DNA from: Bryobacterales bacterium
GTDB taxonomy: Bacteria; Acidobacteriota; Terriglobia; Bryobacterales; Bryobacteraceae
Direction of reading: 5' to 3'
Assembly (NCBI GenBank): GCA_016789905.1
Contig: JAEUQC010000160.1
Location: 1-62,405 of the forward strand
DNA length: 62,405 nt
The notes beneath the pieces were generated by a model. That model was not told the DNA's origin. It saw nothing but the letters and a program-made list of their open reading frames with translations, and made no database searches. This document shows positions 7,826 to 16,818 of this stretch, in pieces (the stretch's first letter is position 1; every line of letters starts with the position of its first letter). A program made the position numbers and the translations under genes.

Positions 7826-9559
7826 TTATCGCGAGTCGCCGAGTTGGATTACATCGCCCCAGAGAATGCTGCCGCCCCAGAGGACGCTGTCGCCCCAGAG
7901 AACGGAGTCTCCCCAAAGGACGCTTTCGCCCCAGAGGACGCTGAACCCGGAGACGGAGGTATCGCCCCAAGCCTTACCGGTGGCTCCGAGCAACGTGTTG
8001 GAAGAAACGTTCAAGGAACCGTAAATGGACGGCGCGACGTTGTTCCAGGTCACTTTCTGCGACTTCTTGGTGGAAGGCGCATCGATGAGGATGACGTTGG
8101 AGCCGGTGTGTGCAACGGCGGGGGAGAGTGCACCGGCAGTGGAAGTGGCCGTGTCATTCAGTGCGGCGAGGATATCGAGATAGCCGGCGCCGATGGTGAA
8201 GGGATCGTAGTAGCAGACCAGTGGGACAGAAGAGCCGAACACGGTATAGGTTTCCGGCGAGGGAAAGGTCTTCGAGGAGGTGCGCATGAGGCGGGCCTTT
8301 GCCTGGGCTGGCGTGAGCGCGGGAGTCTGCTGGAACAGGAGCACGGCGGCGCCGGAGACCATGGGGGCGGCCATGGAGGTTCCCGAGAGCGAGATGTAGC
8401 TGCCGGACGGGTAACCGCCGCCGACGAGGTTGCCGGGGAAGAGGTTGGCGAGAGTGGAGCCGGGAACATTGGCGGCGCCGATCCAGTTGCCGGGAGCGAC
8501 GATGTCGGGCTTGACGATATGGTCCAGCGCGGAGGGGCCCTTGCCGGAGAAGGAGGTGATGACATCGTCGGAACGCGGCGTGGTGCTCTTCATGTTCATG
8601 GCGCCTACGGTGAGCGCCAGCGGGTGATTGCCGGGGGAGGTGAGGGAGCCGTAGCCGTTGAGATCGTAGAGGGTGTTCCGGCCGAAGTTGCCGGCTGAGG
8701 AGACGACCAGAATGCCGGCGTTGACGGCGGCTTCAACGGCCTGGGTGAGCGGATCGAGCTGGTACGATTCGCCGATGAAGCGGCCAAGGGCGAGATTGAT
8801 AACGCGGATGTTGTATGTGGCTTTCAGTTCGATGGCCCGGTTGATGGCGGCGATGACGCCCGCGTCGGTTCCGATGCCGAAGGAGTTCAGGACGCGTAGG
8901 TTTACGACATTTGCGGCGGGGGCAATGCCGGCCATGCGGGGGAGGCTGGCCGATGTGCCGGTGCAGAGACCGTTGCCGGCGATGATGGAGGCGATGTGGG
9001 TGCCGTGGCCGTAGGCGTCGGCGGTTCCGGTTTCGGTGGTGAGAAAGTTCTGGCTGTAGACGATGCGGGAGCCGGTGCAATTGGCTTGTTTCAAGTCCGG
9101 ATGGAGCGAGACGCCGGAATCGATGACGGCGACGCCGATGCCGGCGCCGGTAAGGCCGTAGCTGGGCGCGATGTAGGCGCCGGTGGTTTGCACGGCGGTG
9201 GAAAGCATGTGGGCCTTGATCTCGCGGACCGGGGCGACGTAGAGGACGCCAGTGTCGGACTCGAGGACGGTGAGTTCCCTGGGGTTGACGCGATAGGCGA
9301 CGGATTTCACTTTGTCGAAACTGCCGGTGACAATGGCGCCTTTGCCGGTCAACTTCGACTTGTCGTTTTCGGTTGCCGCTACGATATATTGCACGATCAC
9401 GTCGAGCGGCTTATTGGCATCGGCGCGCTTGATTTGCTCCGATATTTTGGAGGGTGCCGAAGACGCCGGAACAATGAACAACGCCGCCAGCAGCGGCAGG
9501 ATGGCCAGGCGGTGAAACGTTGGGTTCCGCCACTTGCTGCAGAGATTGAGAGGAGACAT
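7826..9559 (-). CDS. secreted subtilase (S8) with Trp-Gly repeats, paralogue
   Basis: A 577-residue paralogue of the next gene downstream. The frame is open to 9703, but the ATG at 9559 places a good signal peptide (LAILPLLAALFIVPASSA) near the N-terminus, so this start is preferred. An I9-like propeptide follows (LDVIVQYIVAATENDKSK). The triad is complete: Asp in AVIDSGVSLHPD, His in GHGTHIAS, Ser in LSGTSMAAP, with oxyanion SAGN. The C-terminus has six WG units: AWGD, then VLWGE, VLWGD, VLWGD, VLWGG, ILWGD. A near-match tail VIQLGDSR follows, which looks like a decayed seventh unit. It lies between the TonB receptor and its paralogue on the same strand. Confidence 0.88.
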   Translation of the reverse strand: MSPLNLCSKWRNPTFHRLAILPLLAALFIVPASSAPSKISEQIKRADANKPLDVIVQYIVAATENDKSKLTGKGAIVTGSFDKVKSVAYRVNPRELTVLESDTGVLYVAPVREIKAHMLSTAVQTTGAYIAPSYGLTGAGIGVAVIDSGVSLHPDLKQANCTGSRIVYSQNFLTTETGTADAYGHGTHIASIIAGNGLCTGTSASLPRMAGIAPAANVVNLRVLNSFGIGTDAGVIAAINRAIELKATYNIRVINLALGRFIGESYQLDPLTQAVEAAVNAGILVVSSAGNFGRNTLYDLNGYGSLTSPGNHPLALTVGAMNMKSTTPRSDDVITSFSGKGPSALDHIVKPDIVAPGNWIGAANVPGSTLANLFPGNLVGGGYPSGSYISLSGTSMAAPMVSGAAVLLFQQTPALTPAQAKARLMRTSSKTFPSPETYTVFGSSVPLVCYYDPFTIGAGYLDILAALNDTATSTAGALSPAVAHTGSNVILIDAPSTKKSQKVTWNNVAPSIYGSLNVSSNTLLGATGKAWGDTSVSGFSVLWGESVLWGDSVLWGDSVLWGGSILWGDVIQLGDSR

Positions 9560-9899
9560 GTACTGGTCGGCAGTGCGCTCTCGTGTGACAGGAACCGGCG
9601 TTGCGGCTTGAGGCGAGGATCGCGGGAAGGTGACCGCAGAAACCTGCTGTTCTTCTAACGTGTCCAAGACTGTTCGGGGTGACAATTCTCTACCAACTTT
9701 CAAGTTGCTCCAGTACTGAGGTTTTCAGGACCGGATCGCATGTACTATTGCCGTGTTCTTAGCGTAGGTCCGTGCGGGTGGAGCAACAATGGAACTATAG
9801 GTGGAGTTTTGCCGGAAAAATACTCTATATCGTTGAAAACCAGAGGGTTACCTGGACAGAATGGCGCGGCGGGCGGGACAAATTGTCCCATTCCTGGAG
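9560..9899. other. 340-bp intergenic region upstream of subtilase
   Basis: There is no credible gene between the TonB receptor stop and the subtilase start. It contains a dyad GGGACAA-A-TTGTCCC at 9875-9889, just past the receptor stop (possible transcript end, no U-tract), and a dyad CAACTT-TC-AAGTTG at 9694-9707. The stretch 9720-9840 is richer in A/T than its surroundings and probably holds the promoter for the two subtilases. I could not fix a -35/-10 pair with confidence. Confidence 0.5.
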
Positions 9900-12800
9900 C
9901 TAGAAGTAGAGTTTAGCGCCGACTTCGGCGCGGCGGGCGTTATCGACAACGCCGCCGGCGGAGCCGAAGTTAGCCTGGCCGACGGTGATGACGCTGGGGC
10001 CGGAGAAGCTGACCTGATTGAGAACGTTGAAGGCACGGAGCTGGAGCGAGAGGCGGATGCGTTCAGTGACGAAGACGGATTTTTGGAGATTCGCGTCAAT
10101 GGAGCGGAGCCAACCTTCACGAACATTGGGGAGGAAGCGCGGGCCGTTGGGGATCTGGAATTCCGGGGTGGTGGTGAAAGCGGCGGGGTTGAACCAGGGC
10201 TTGGTGCAGCCGCAGGCGTTGGACCAATCGCGGCTATTTGCGATGGACTGGCTAAGGGGGAGTTTGGGATCAACACCGGCGACGACGCTGGCGCGGGAAG
10301 GGCTGGCGCCGGCGATGCGGGAGATATCGGGGCCGCCAACGTTAACGGGAAGGCCGGCCTGCATGGTGGAGTTGGCGAAGAGTTGCCAGTTACCAATGAA
10401 GCGGTTGACGAGTTTGCTCTTGTTGAAAAAGCGCTTGCCGCGGCCGAAGGGGAGTTGGGTGGCGAAGGTGATGACGGCGCGCTGTGGCACGTCGAAGGAG
10501 CCGACGCTACGTTCCAGACGGATGTTGTAGATGTCGCGGATGCCGGCGGGATCGAGGAAGGCGATGCCGTTGCCGCCGCCGCCGGTTTCGAGCACTTTGG
10601 AGATTGTATAGTGCGCGCCGAGGCTGAAGCCGCGGGAGAACTTGCGGTCGTAGCGGAGGGTGACGGCGTGATAGATGCTATCGGCGACGGGCGGGCGGAA
10701 GAAGATGAGGCTGCCGCCGTAGGCGTTGGCGGTGGTGGGGGAGGCGAACTGGGGGTAGGGTTTGAGCAGTTGCATGCGGGGGATGGTGGCCTGGGAGAGA
10801 AGGCCGGGGAGACCGCGGCCGAAGAAGGGGTTGGGGACGCGCTCGTTGAGGAAGGCGCCGCCATTGGCGAGATTCTTGGGGTCGATCTGGTTGAGTTCGA
10901 GCGAGTTGGTGGGAAGGCGGACGCCGCGGTTGCCGAAGTAGGTAACGTCGATGGAACTGGCACGGCCGATTTGGCGGGCGATGGCGAAGTTCCATTGCTG
11001 GACGTAGGAGTTGGGCTGGTTGCGGAGGACGATGTTGGCGTTGTTGCCGAGGCGGAAGGAGCCATCGTCGACACGGTTTGTGGAATTGGGGCGGACGATG
11101 CCGTTGGGGAAAGGGTTGCTGAGGGTTGTGCGGGGGGAATAGTCGGGGTTGAAGACGTCGGCGATGACGTTGTAGTTGAAGGGTGTGGTGACGATGGCGG
11201 TTTCCAGGCCGATTGGGAGGTAGAAGATGCCGTAGCCGCCGCGGAGGGCGGTTTTGTTGTCGAGGCGATAGGCGAAGCCGAGGCGGGGGCCGAAGTTGCG
11301 CCAATTGGTTTTGCGGATGGTGCGCGGGTTGGGGCCGCCGGCGAATTGAATGGCGCCCTTGGTGGGGTCGAAGTAGGTGAGGCGATCATGGGCTTCGCCG
11401 GTGCCGGTTTCGGCTTCCCAGCGGGCGCCCAGGTTGAGGGTGAGTTTTGGGGTTACCTTCCAATCGTCCTGGAAGTAGCTGCCCAAGTAGTGCTGGAAGG
11501 CGCTGAGGGGTTCCACCTTTTCGTAGGTGTAGGCACCGAAGCCAAGGAGAAAGCTGGCGAGCCCTAGACCCTGTTCGGGGCGGGCGGCGCCGAGTTGGTC
11601 GTTGGAGGTGTAGAACTGATTGAAAGTATAGGCGCCGGTGGGATTGGATATCTGGTAGGGATAGAAACGGTATAGGCGGTATTCGGCGCCCATTTTGAGA
11701 GTGTGTGCGCCGCGGGCGTAGAGGAGATTGTTCTGGAAGCCTTGGGTGTCGCGGGGCTGGTTGTTGAAGGCGGTGCCGCCGAGATCGGGGATGCCGGAGC
11801 CGATGGAGACGTTGGGGTAGATGAGAACGTTGGCGGAATCGCGGATGTAGGCGGGCAGGCCTAATGTGGTGGGATCGAAGCCGAGGGAGTTGGAGACGAG
11901 GTTGGCGCGGTATCGAACGTACATGTAGCGGAAGACGTTGAAGAGGCGCGGGGTGATCTGGAAGGTGTCGTCGAGGCCGGTGTTGTAGAAGGAGTCCCTG
12001 GTGTTGTTGGAGTTGGTGAAGCGAACCTTGACGCTGGGCTGTGTGTCGAGCGATTTTTGCTGGGAGAATCGGCCGAAGATGCGGTGGGACTCGCTGAAAT
12101 TGTGATCGAGGCGGGTGGTGGAGAGATCGCGGGAGTAGCCGCGATTGCCGGCAAAGAGGTAGTTCTGGCGGCCGGTGATGGAGGAGCCGGCGCGATTGGC
12201 GTCGGGGTATTCGCTGAGCATTTTTAGGGCGACGGGGTTGAAGCGATCGCGCGGGATTTGATTATTGGGGAAGAGGGCGCGGGAGCGAACGCCGTTGACG
12301 ACGCGGGAGGTGGCGGGGTCGTAGATGTTGATGAGTTGGGGGCCGGCGGCGGAGAGGAAGCGTGTTTCGGAGAAGTCGCCGACGCGTTCGAGGGCGGTGG
12401 GAACGCTGGTGATGGAGCGGACGGGATCCTTTTCGCGGCGGCCTTCGAAGGCGGTGAAGAAGAACGTTTTGTTTTTGCCGTTGTAGAGTTTGGGGATGAG
12501 GACGGGGCCGCCGGCGGTGAAGCCGTACTGGTGGCGGCGGAGGACGGGGCGGACGGTGCCGAAGCGGTTGTTGACGAAGCTGTTGGCGTTTAGGAAGTCG
12601 TTTTGATGGTAGTAGTAAGCGGTACCGTTAAAGCGGTTGCCGCCGGACTTCGTGACGATATTGACGGCGCCGCCGCCGGTGCGGCCGAATTCGGCGGAGA
12701 AAGAGTTGGTTTCAACGCGGAACTCCTGAACCGCGTCGGGCGGAGGGGAGAAGGCGACGCCGTTGAAATCGCCGATGGTGTTGACGGCGCCATCGAGGAG

Positions 12801-13367
12801 GACTTCGTTGGTGGAGGTGCGTCCGCCGCCGACGGAGAAGTTGGAATTGAAGACGCCGCGGCCGCCGCGGGCATCGCCGACCTGGGTTTTGGCGACGACG
12901 CCGGGCGCGAGGCGGACAACGGCCATGACGTCGCGTTGGATGAGCGGGAGTTCGTCGAGGGTTTGGGCGTTGATGGTGGCGCCGACGTTGCCGGTTTCGG
13001 TTTGGAGGAGCGGGGCTTCTTCGGTGACCTGGACTTCGGTGGCGACGGCGGCCAGGGTGAGGGAGGCGTCGAGATTGGCGGCCTGGTTGATTTCGAGGGT
13101 GATGTTCTTCTGAACTTGTTTTTGGAAGCCGGGGGCAGTGATGGCGACGTCGTAGCGGCCGGGCTGGAGCGAGGGGAAAACGTAGGCGCCGGCGGCGTTG
13201 GAGGCAGTGGATTGGGAGGTGGCGGTGTCGGTTTTTGTGACGATGATCCGGGCGTTGGGGACGGGACTGTTGGAGGGGTCCGTAATGGTGCCGGCGAGAC
13301 GGGCGGTGAAGGTTTGGGCGGCGAGGGCGAGCGATAGGGCGGACAAAAGCTTCCACATAATTCCCAT
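9900..13367 (-). CDS. TonB-dependent receptor, Oar-like, with CarboxypepD_reg domain
   Basis: A 1155-residue outer-membrane receptor. It begins with a signal peptide (LSALSLALAAQTFTA), then a carboxypeptidase-regulatory-like beta domain (residues about 22-105: GTITDPSNSPVPNARI, GRYDVAITAPGFQK). A plug domain follows (ATEVQVTEEAPLLQTE, TLDELPLIQRDVM, VLLDGAVNTIGDFNG), then a long beta-barrel ending in the aromatic residue of KLYF. This architecture is the one massively expanded in Solibacter-type Acidobacteria; it is usually assigned to uptake of oligosaccharides or peptides, or to surface protein handling. It lies upstream of the two subtilases on the same strand, which would fit peptide uptake, but the 340-bp gap argues against a simple operon. 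The start at 13367 or the ATG at 13358 are both possible. Confidence 0.9.
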   Translation of the reverse strand: MGIMWKLLSALSLALAAQTFTARLAGTITDPSNSPVPNARIIVTKTDTATSQSTASNAAGAYVFPSLQPGRYDVAITAPGFQKQVQKNITLEINQAANLDASLTLAAVATEVQVTEEAPLLQTETGNVGATINAQTLDELPLIQRDVMAVVRLAPGVVAKTQVGDARGGRGVFNSNFSVGGGRTSTNEVLLDGAVNTIGDFNGVAFSPPPDAVQEFRVETNSFSAEFGRTGGGAVNIVTKSGGNRFNGTAYYYHQNDFLNANSFVNNRFGTVRPVLRRHQYGFTAGGPVLIPKLYNGKNKTFFFTAFEGRREKDPVRSITSVPTALERVGDFSETRFLSAAGPQLINIYDPATSRVVNGVRSRALFPNNQIPRDRFNPVALKMLSEYPDANRAGSSITGRQNYLFAGNRGYSRDLSTTRLDHNFSESHRIFGRFSQQKSLDTQPSVKVRFTNSNNTRDSFYNTGLDDTFQITPRLFNVFRYMYVRYRANLVSNSLGFDPTTLGLPAYIRDSANVLIYPNVSIGSGIPDLGGTAFNNQPRDTQGFQNNLLYARGAHTLKMGAEYRLYRFYPYQISNPTGAYTFNQFYTSNDQLGAARPEQGLGLASFLLGFGAYTYEKVEPLSAFQHYLGSYFQDDWKVTPKLTLNLGARWEAETGTGEAHDRLTYFDPTKGAIQFAGGPNPRTIRKTNWRNFGPRLGFAYRLDNKTALRGGYGIFYLPIGLETAIVTTPFNYNVIADVFNPDYSPRTTLSNPFPNGIVRPNSTNRVDDGSFRLGNNANIVLRNQPNSYVQQWNFAIARQIGRASSIDVTYFGNRGVRLPTNSLELNQIDPKNLANGGAFLNERVPNPFFGRGLPGLLSQATIPRMQLLKPYPQFASPTTANAYGGSLIFFRPPVADSIYHAVTLRYDRKFSRGFSLGAHYTISKVLETGGGGNGIAFLDPAGIRDIYNIRLERSVGSFDVPQRAVITFATQLPFGRGKRFFNKSKLVNRFIGNWQLFANSTMQAGLPVNVGGPDISRIAGASPSRASVVAGVDPKLPLSQSIANSRDWSNACGCTKPWFNPAAFTTTPEFQIPNGPRFLPNVREGWLRSIDANLQKSVFVTERIRLSLQLRAFNVLNQVSFSGPSVITVGQANFGSAGGVVDNARRAEVGAKLYF

Positions 13368-13397
13368 GGTATTCCGTCGTGATACTGTATCTGCTGC

Positions 13398-14429
13398 ATG
13401 ACACGACGAACACTACTTGGCACGGCGGCGGCGGGGGCGATGGCGGCGCAGCCAAAGCGACTGCGATACATGGGAACGGCGGGGCCGGGGCTGGGCGCGC
13501 GGGCGCGGGCGATGGGGAAGAATTGGGACATCGTGGAGTATGCGCACGAGAAGGGCTTGGGAAACGCGCATACTACGCTGCCGGCGGATTTGGATCCGGG
13601 GAAGATCGCGAAGCTGCGGGCACAGATTGAGAAGTACGACATGCGGCTGGTGGTGCTGGTGCGGACGGCGCGGACAGAGGCGGATTTGCCGAGGTATGAA
13701 GCGGCGGTGAAGGCGTGCGCGGAGATGGGTGGACGGGTGGAGTGCGTTCACGATCCATTCAGCGGACGGCGGTACGAACAGTTCAAGAGCGCGGCAGAGT
13801 TCCATGCCTTCGACGCGGCGTGCCGGAACGGTGTGCGGCTGGTGGAGCCGATTTTGCGGAAGTACAAGATGCGGTTGGCGATTGAGAATCATAAGGGTTG
13901 GCGGTCGGAGGAGTTGGCGGGATGGGTGAAATCGACTGGAAGTGAATACGTTGGAGTGTGCTTGGATTTGGTGAACAATGTGTCGCTGATCGAGACGCCG
14001 CAGCAGACGATCGACACGCTGGCGCCGTACACGATTTATGTGAGTTTCAAAGACATTGGGGTGGATTTCTATCCCGAGGGGATACTGTTGTCCGAGGTCG
14101 GGTTCGGGGACGGGCATCTGGACCTGGCGGGGATTGTGGCGCGATTCCAGAAAAAAGACCCGAAGATGCTGTTCCAGTTGGAGATGCTGACTCGGGACCC
14201 GCTAAAGGTGCCGATCTTCACGGAGCAGTACTGGAAGGTATACGACGAGAAGAGCCCGGCGCCGTCGAAGGACTTGGCGATGCTGGTTTCCTGGATCCGG
14301 AATCATCCGCCAAAGAAGCCGTTGCCGCGGACATCGGGGCTGTCGCCGGAGGGTGCGCTGGCGCTGGAAGATCAATTGAACCAGCAGTGTATCGACTACG
14401 CGCGGGCGTTTTTGCCATCGCTGGCGTGA
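13398..14429 (+). CDS. TIM-barrel sugar isomerase/epimerase-like protein, Tat signal
   Basis: A 343-residue protein with a twin-arginine leader (MTRRTLLGTAAAGAMAA) followed by an AP-endonuclease-2/xylose-isomerase-like TIM barrel. Likely metal or active-site segments are RLAIENHKGW (Glu and His), GVCLDLVNN (Asp), YVSFKDIG (Lys/Asp), GFGDGHLDL and QLEMLTRDP (Glu). It is divergent from the TonB receptor with only 30 bp between start codons; an 11-bp palindrome GATACTGTATC lies at 13381-13391. Its last 212 bp overlap the reading frame of the convergent MFS gene. The substrate is unknown, and a role in sugar handling is only inferred from the fold. Confidence 0.75.
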   Translation: MTRRTLLGTAAAGAMAAQPKRLRYMGTAGPGLGARARAMGKNWDIVEYAHEKGLGNAHTTLPADLDPGKIAKLRAQIEKYDMRLVVLVRTARTEADLPRYEAAVKACAEMGGRVECVHDPFSGRRYEQFKSAAEFHAFDAACRNGVRLVEPILRKYKMRLAIENHKGWRSEELAGWVKSTGSEYVGVCLDLVNNVSLIETPQQTIDTLAPYTIYVSFKDIGVDFYPEGILLSEVGFGDGHLDLAGIVARFQKKDPKMLFQLEMLTRDPLKVPIFTEQYWKVYDEKSPAPSKDLAMLVSWIRNHPPKKPLPRTSGLSPEGALALEDQLNQQCIDYARAFLPSLA

Positions 14430-15768
14430 GGGCCGGCCGGCCGCGAAAGTGAATGCCAATGGCGCCGGCGATGAGAGCGGCGGCGACGGAGAATGCCGCA
14501 TGAAGGCCGGCGGCGATACCGAAGGCGGCGGAGGAGTGCGCAAAGATGGCCCCCATGGCCGCGGCGCCGGTGATGAGCCCGAGATTGCGGCTTAGGCCCA
14601 AGGTTGCGGACGCGACGCCGTGCTGAGCGGAATCGATGGCGGCCATGACGGCTGTGTTGTTCGCCGCCTGGAAGAGGGCATACCCGGCGGTGAGTACAAC
14701 AATAGGAGCGGCGTAGCCGGGAACGCCCCATTCGATGGGGCTGAGCGATAGGGCGGCACAACCGGAGAAAACCGCGATGAGGGCGGCAAGCGTCATTCGG
14801 GCGGTGCCGAAACGATCCACAAGCCAGCCCGCAGGGACGCCAGCAAGGGCTGCTGTGAATGGGCCGAAGGAGAGAACGAGGCCGACGCGCGCGGGGGGCA
14901 AACTGAGCGCGCGGGAGAGATAAAAAGGCCCGACGACAAAGGTGGTCATGACGACGGTGGCCACTAGGGCACTCATGGCCAGCGGTGCGCGCAAAGCGCG
15001 GAAGAGAGCGAGGTGGATCCATGGCGAGGGCGCGGCTGCTTCGGCGCGGAGAAATAGCGCCAAAGCGGCGGCGGAGAGCGCAAGAAGCGGGAGGGCGCCG
15101 CGGCCGGCGGTCATGGCGAGGGCGTAAGCGGCGAGTGAGAGCGCGAGCAGGAGGACGCCCATCAGGTGAATGGCTGGCCGGGGGGCGTTTGGCGGCCGTT
15201 GGCTGGACGGAAGGTGGCGGGCGGCAAGAAATAGATTTAACAGGCCGAGGGGAACGTTGACGAGGAAAACCGCCCGCCACCCGAAACCGCCGAGGAGCAA
15301 ACCGCCGAGGGAGGGGCCAAGGGTGGTGCCGAGCGCGGACATGGTGCCGAGCCATCCCATGGTGGCGCCGGTCTTTCCCTGCGGGACGATCGACCCGAGG
15401 GAGGCCATGGAGAGGGACATCATGATGGCGGCGCCAGCGCCCTGCACGGCGCGGGCGGCGATGAGAATGCCCAGAGCCGGGGCCAGACCGCAAAGGGCGG
15501 AGGCGGCAGTGAACACGGTGATGCCGGCGAGCAGTAGGCGTCGCCGGCCGAAGATATCGCCGAGCCGGCCGGCGGCGACGATAAGCGCAGTGAGGGAGAG
15601 CAGGTAGGCGAGAACAATCCACTGAACAGCCTGGAAAGGCGCCTGAAAGGCCGCCGCCAGAGCGGGCAGGGCGGAGTTGGCGATGCTGGTGTCGAGCGAT
15701 GACATCAGCATGGAGAGGGACAGGCTGGCGAGTGCCAGGCGGGGACGGGGGAGAGTCGTTGCTTGCAT
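14218..15768 (-). CDS. MFS transporter, DHA2/EmrB-QacA type
   Basis: A 516-residue major facilitator exporter. The first 440 or so residues have the expected hydrophobic segments and motifs: LDTSIANSALPAL in helix 1, GRLGDIFGRRR in the loop after helix 2, and VFLVNVPLGL of the drug:H+ antiporter-2 group. The final hydrophobic segment ends near GAIGIHFRGRP at about position 14430. The frame then continues for about 70 hydrophilic Pro/Ser/Ala-rich residues, exactly antisense to the TIM-barrel gene. That tail looks like stop-codon loss rather than a domain. A LysR regulator is transcribed divergently and probably controls it. The substrate is likely a toxic organic compound, unproven. Confidence 0.85.
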   Translation of the reverse strand: MQATTLPRPRLALASLSLSMLMSSLDTSIANSALPALAAAFQAPFQAVQWIVLAYLLSLTALIVAAGRLGDIFGRRRLLLAGITVFTAASALCGLAPALGILIAARAVQGAGAAIMMSLSMASLGSIVPQGKTGATMGWLGTMSALGTTLGPSLGGLLLGGFGWRAVFLVNVPLGLLNLFLAARHLPSSQRPPNAPRPAIHLMGVLLLALSLAAYALAMTAGRGALPLLALSAAALALFLRAEAAAPSPWIHLALFRALRAPLAMSALVATVVMTTFVVGPFYLSRALSLPPARVGLVLSFGPFTAALAGVPAGWLVDRFGTARMTLAALIAVFSGCAALSLSPIEWGVPGYAAPIVVLTAGYALFQAANNTAVMAAIDSAQHGVASATLGLSRNLGLITGAAAMGAIFAHSSAAFGIAAGLHAAFSVAAALIAGAIGIHFRGRPALTPAMAKTPARSRYTAGSIDLPAPAHPPATAPMSAATASLADDSGSRKPASPSPSTAPGSSRRIPSSTAP

Positions 15769-15852
15769 GGTGGCCTCTACTTTTTGGCGGCGTTAGCGTA
15801 GCCGCTACTGGGATGATGCGGTCTTTTTGGGAATAGCGGAAGACGCATCGGT

Positions 15853-15869
15853 TGCACTGTATTCGTGCA
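15853..15869. promoter_or_regulatory. candidate LysR operator in divergent promoter region
   Basis: The dyad TGCAC-N7-GTGCA lies in the 142-bp gap between the divergent MFS exporter and lysR genes, 41 bp before the lysR ATG. It contains the T-N11-A spacing typical of LysR-family sites. The location fits combined autoregulation and control of the exporter. It was found by eye and has not been tested against other LysR sites. Confidence 0.45.
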
Positions 15870-15910
15870 TGAGACGCAATAAGAGAGGTGAATTGCCCTA
15901 GAATCGGGAC

Positions 15911-16798
15911 ATGCCGGATTTCAATTTATTAGTGACGCTGGAGGCGGTGCTGGCGGAGGGGAGCGTGGCGGGGGCGGCCCGGCGGCTGCGGCTGAGCCCA
16001 TCGGCGATGAGCCGTGCGCTGGAGCGGCTGCGAAGGACGACGGGAGATCCGCTGCTGGTGCGGGCGGGGCGAGGGCTGGTTCCAACGCCGCGCGCGGTGG
16101 AATTGCGGGCGCGAGTGAGCGAAGTGGTGCGGGAGGGCGCCGCTTTATTGGGGCCGGCGCCAAAGCTCGATTTACAGCGATTGGCGCGGACGTTTACCAT
16201 TCGGGCGCGGGAGGGTTTTGTGGAGAACCACGGGGCCGCGCTAATTACGCGCGCGGCAGCGGAGGCGCCGGGTGTCCGACTGTGCTTTCCGCTGAAACCG
16301 GACAAGGAGAGCGGTCCGCTGCGGGAGGGCACGGTGGACCTGGAGATAGGCGTGGTGGGGCTGGCAACCAGTCCTGAGGTGCGGGCACAGGTATTGTACC
16401 GGGACCGGTTTGTAGGCGTGGTGGGGGCGGGTCATGCGTTGAGCAAGGGAAGGGTAACCGCGGCGCGCTATGCCAGGGGGGAGCACATCCACTTGTCCCG
16501 GCGTGGTGAGGAGCGGGGGCCAATTGACGAGGCGTTGAACACGTTGGGGCTGGAAAGGAAGATAGTGACGATTACCGGCGGCTTTTCAGCGGCGCTGGCG
16601 CTGGCGCGGGAAACCAGCCTGATCGCCACTGTTCCGGCCCGCCAGACAGGGAAGCTACGCGAAGGTATGTATAGTTTTACGCTGCCGTTCGCGTCGCCTG
16701 AGGTGAGCGTGTCTCTGCTGTGGCATCCGAGGCTGGACGCCGATGGTGCGCACCGATGGCTGCGCAGTCTGGTTGTGGCGGTGTGCGCGGGAACATGA
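15911..16798 (+). CDS. LysR family transcriptional regulator
   Basis: A 295-residue LysR-type regulator. The N-terminal winged helix-turn-helix is clear (NLLVTLEAVLAEGSVAGAAR, then LSPSAMSRALERLRR), followed by a linker helix and a periplasmic-binding-protein-like effector domain with the usual RVTAA/HIHLSRRG and FSAALALARET segments. It is divergent from the MFS exporter, the classic arrangement for a LysR regulator and its target. The inducer is unknown. Confidence 0.9.
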   Translation: MPDFNLLVTLEAVLAEGSVAGAARRLRLSPSAMSRALERLRRTTGDPLLVRAGRGLVPTPRAVELRARVSEVVREGAALLGPAPKLDLQRLARTFTIRAREGFVENHGAALITRAAAEAPGVRLCFPLKPDKESGPLREGTVDLEIGVVGLATSPEVRAQVLYRDRFVGVVGAGHALSKGRVTAARYARGEHIHLSRRGEERGPIDEALNTLGLERKIVTITGGFSAALALARETSLIATVPARQTGKLREGMYSFTLPFASPEVSVSLLWHPRLDADGAHRWLRSLVVAVCAGT

Positions 16799-16818
16799 AC
16801 GCGCGCTAGAGTTGGGGG

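Noticed and set aside
9875..9889. GGGACAA-A-TTGTCCC palindrome as a terminator for the TonB receptor
   Set aside because: The loop would be too small and there is no T-run; kept only as a note in the intergenic entry.
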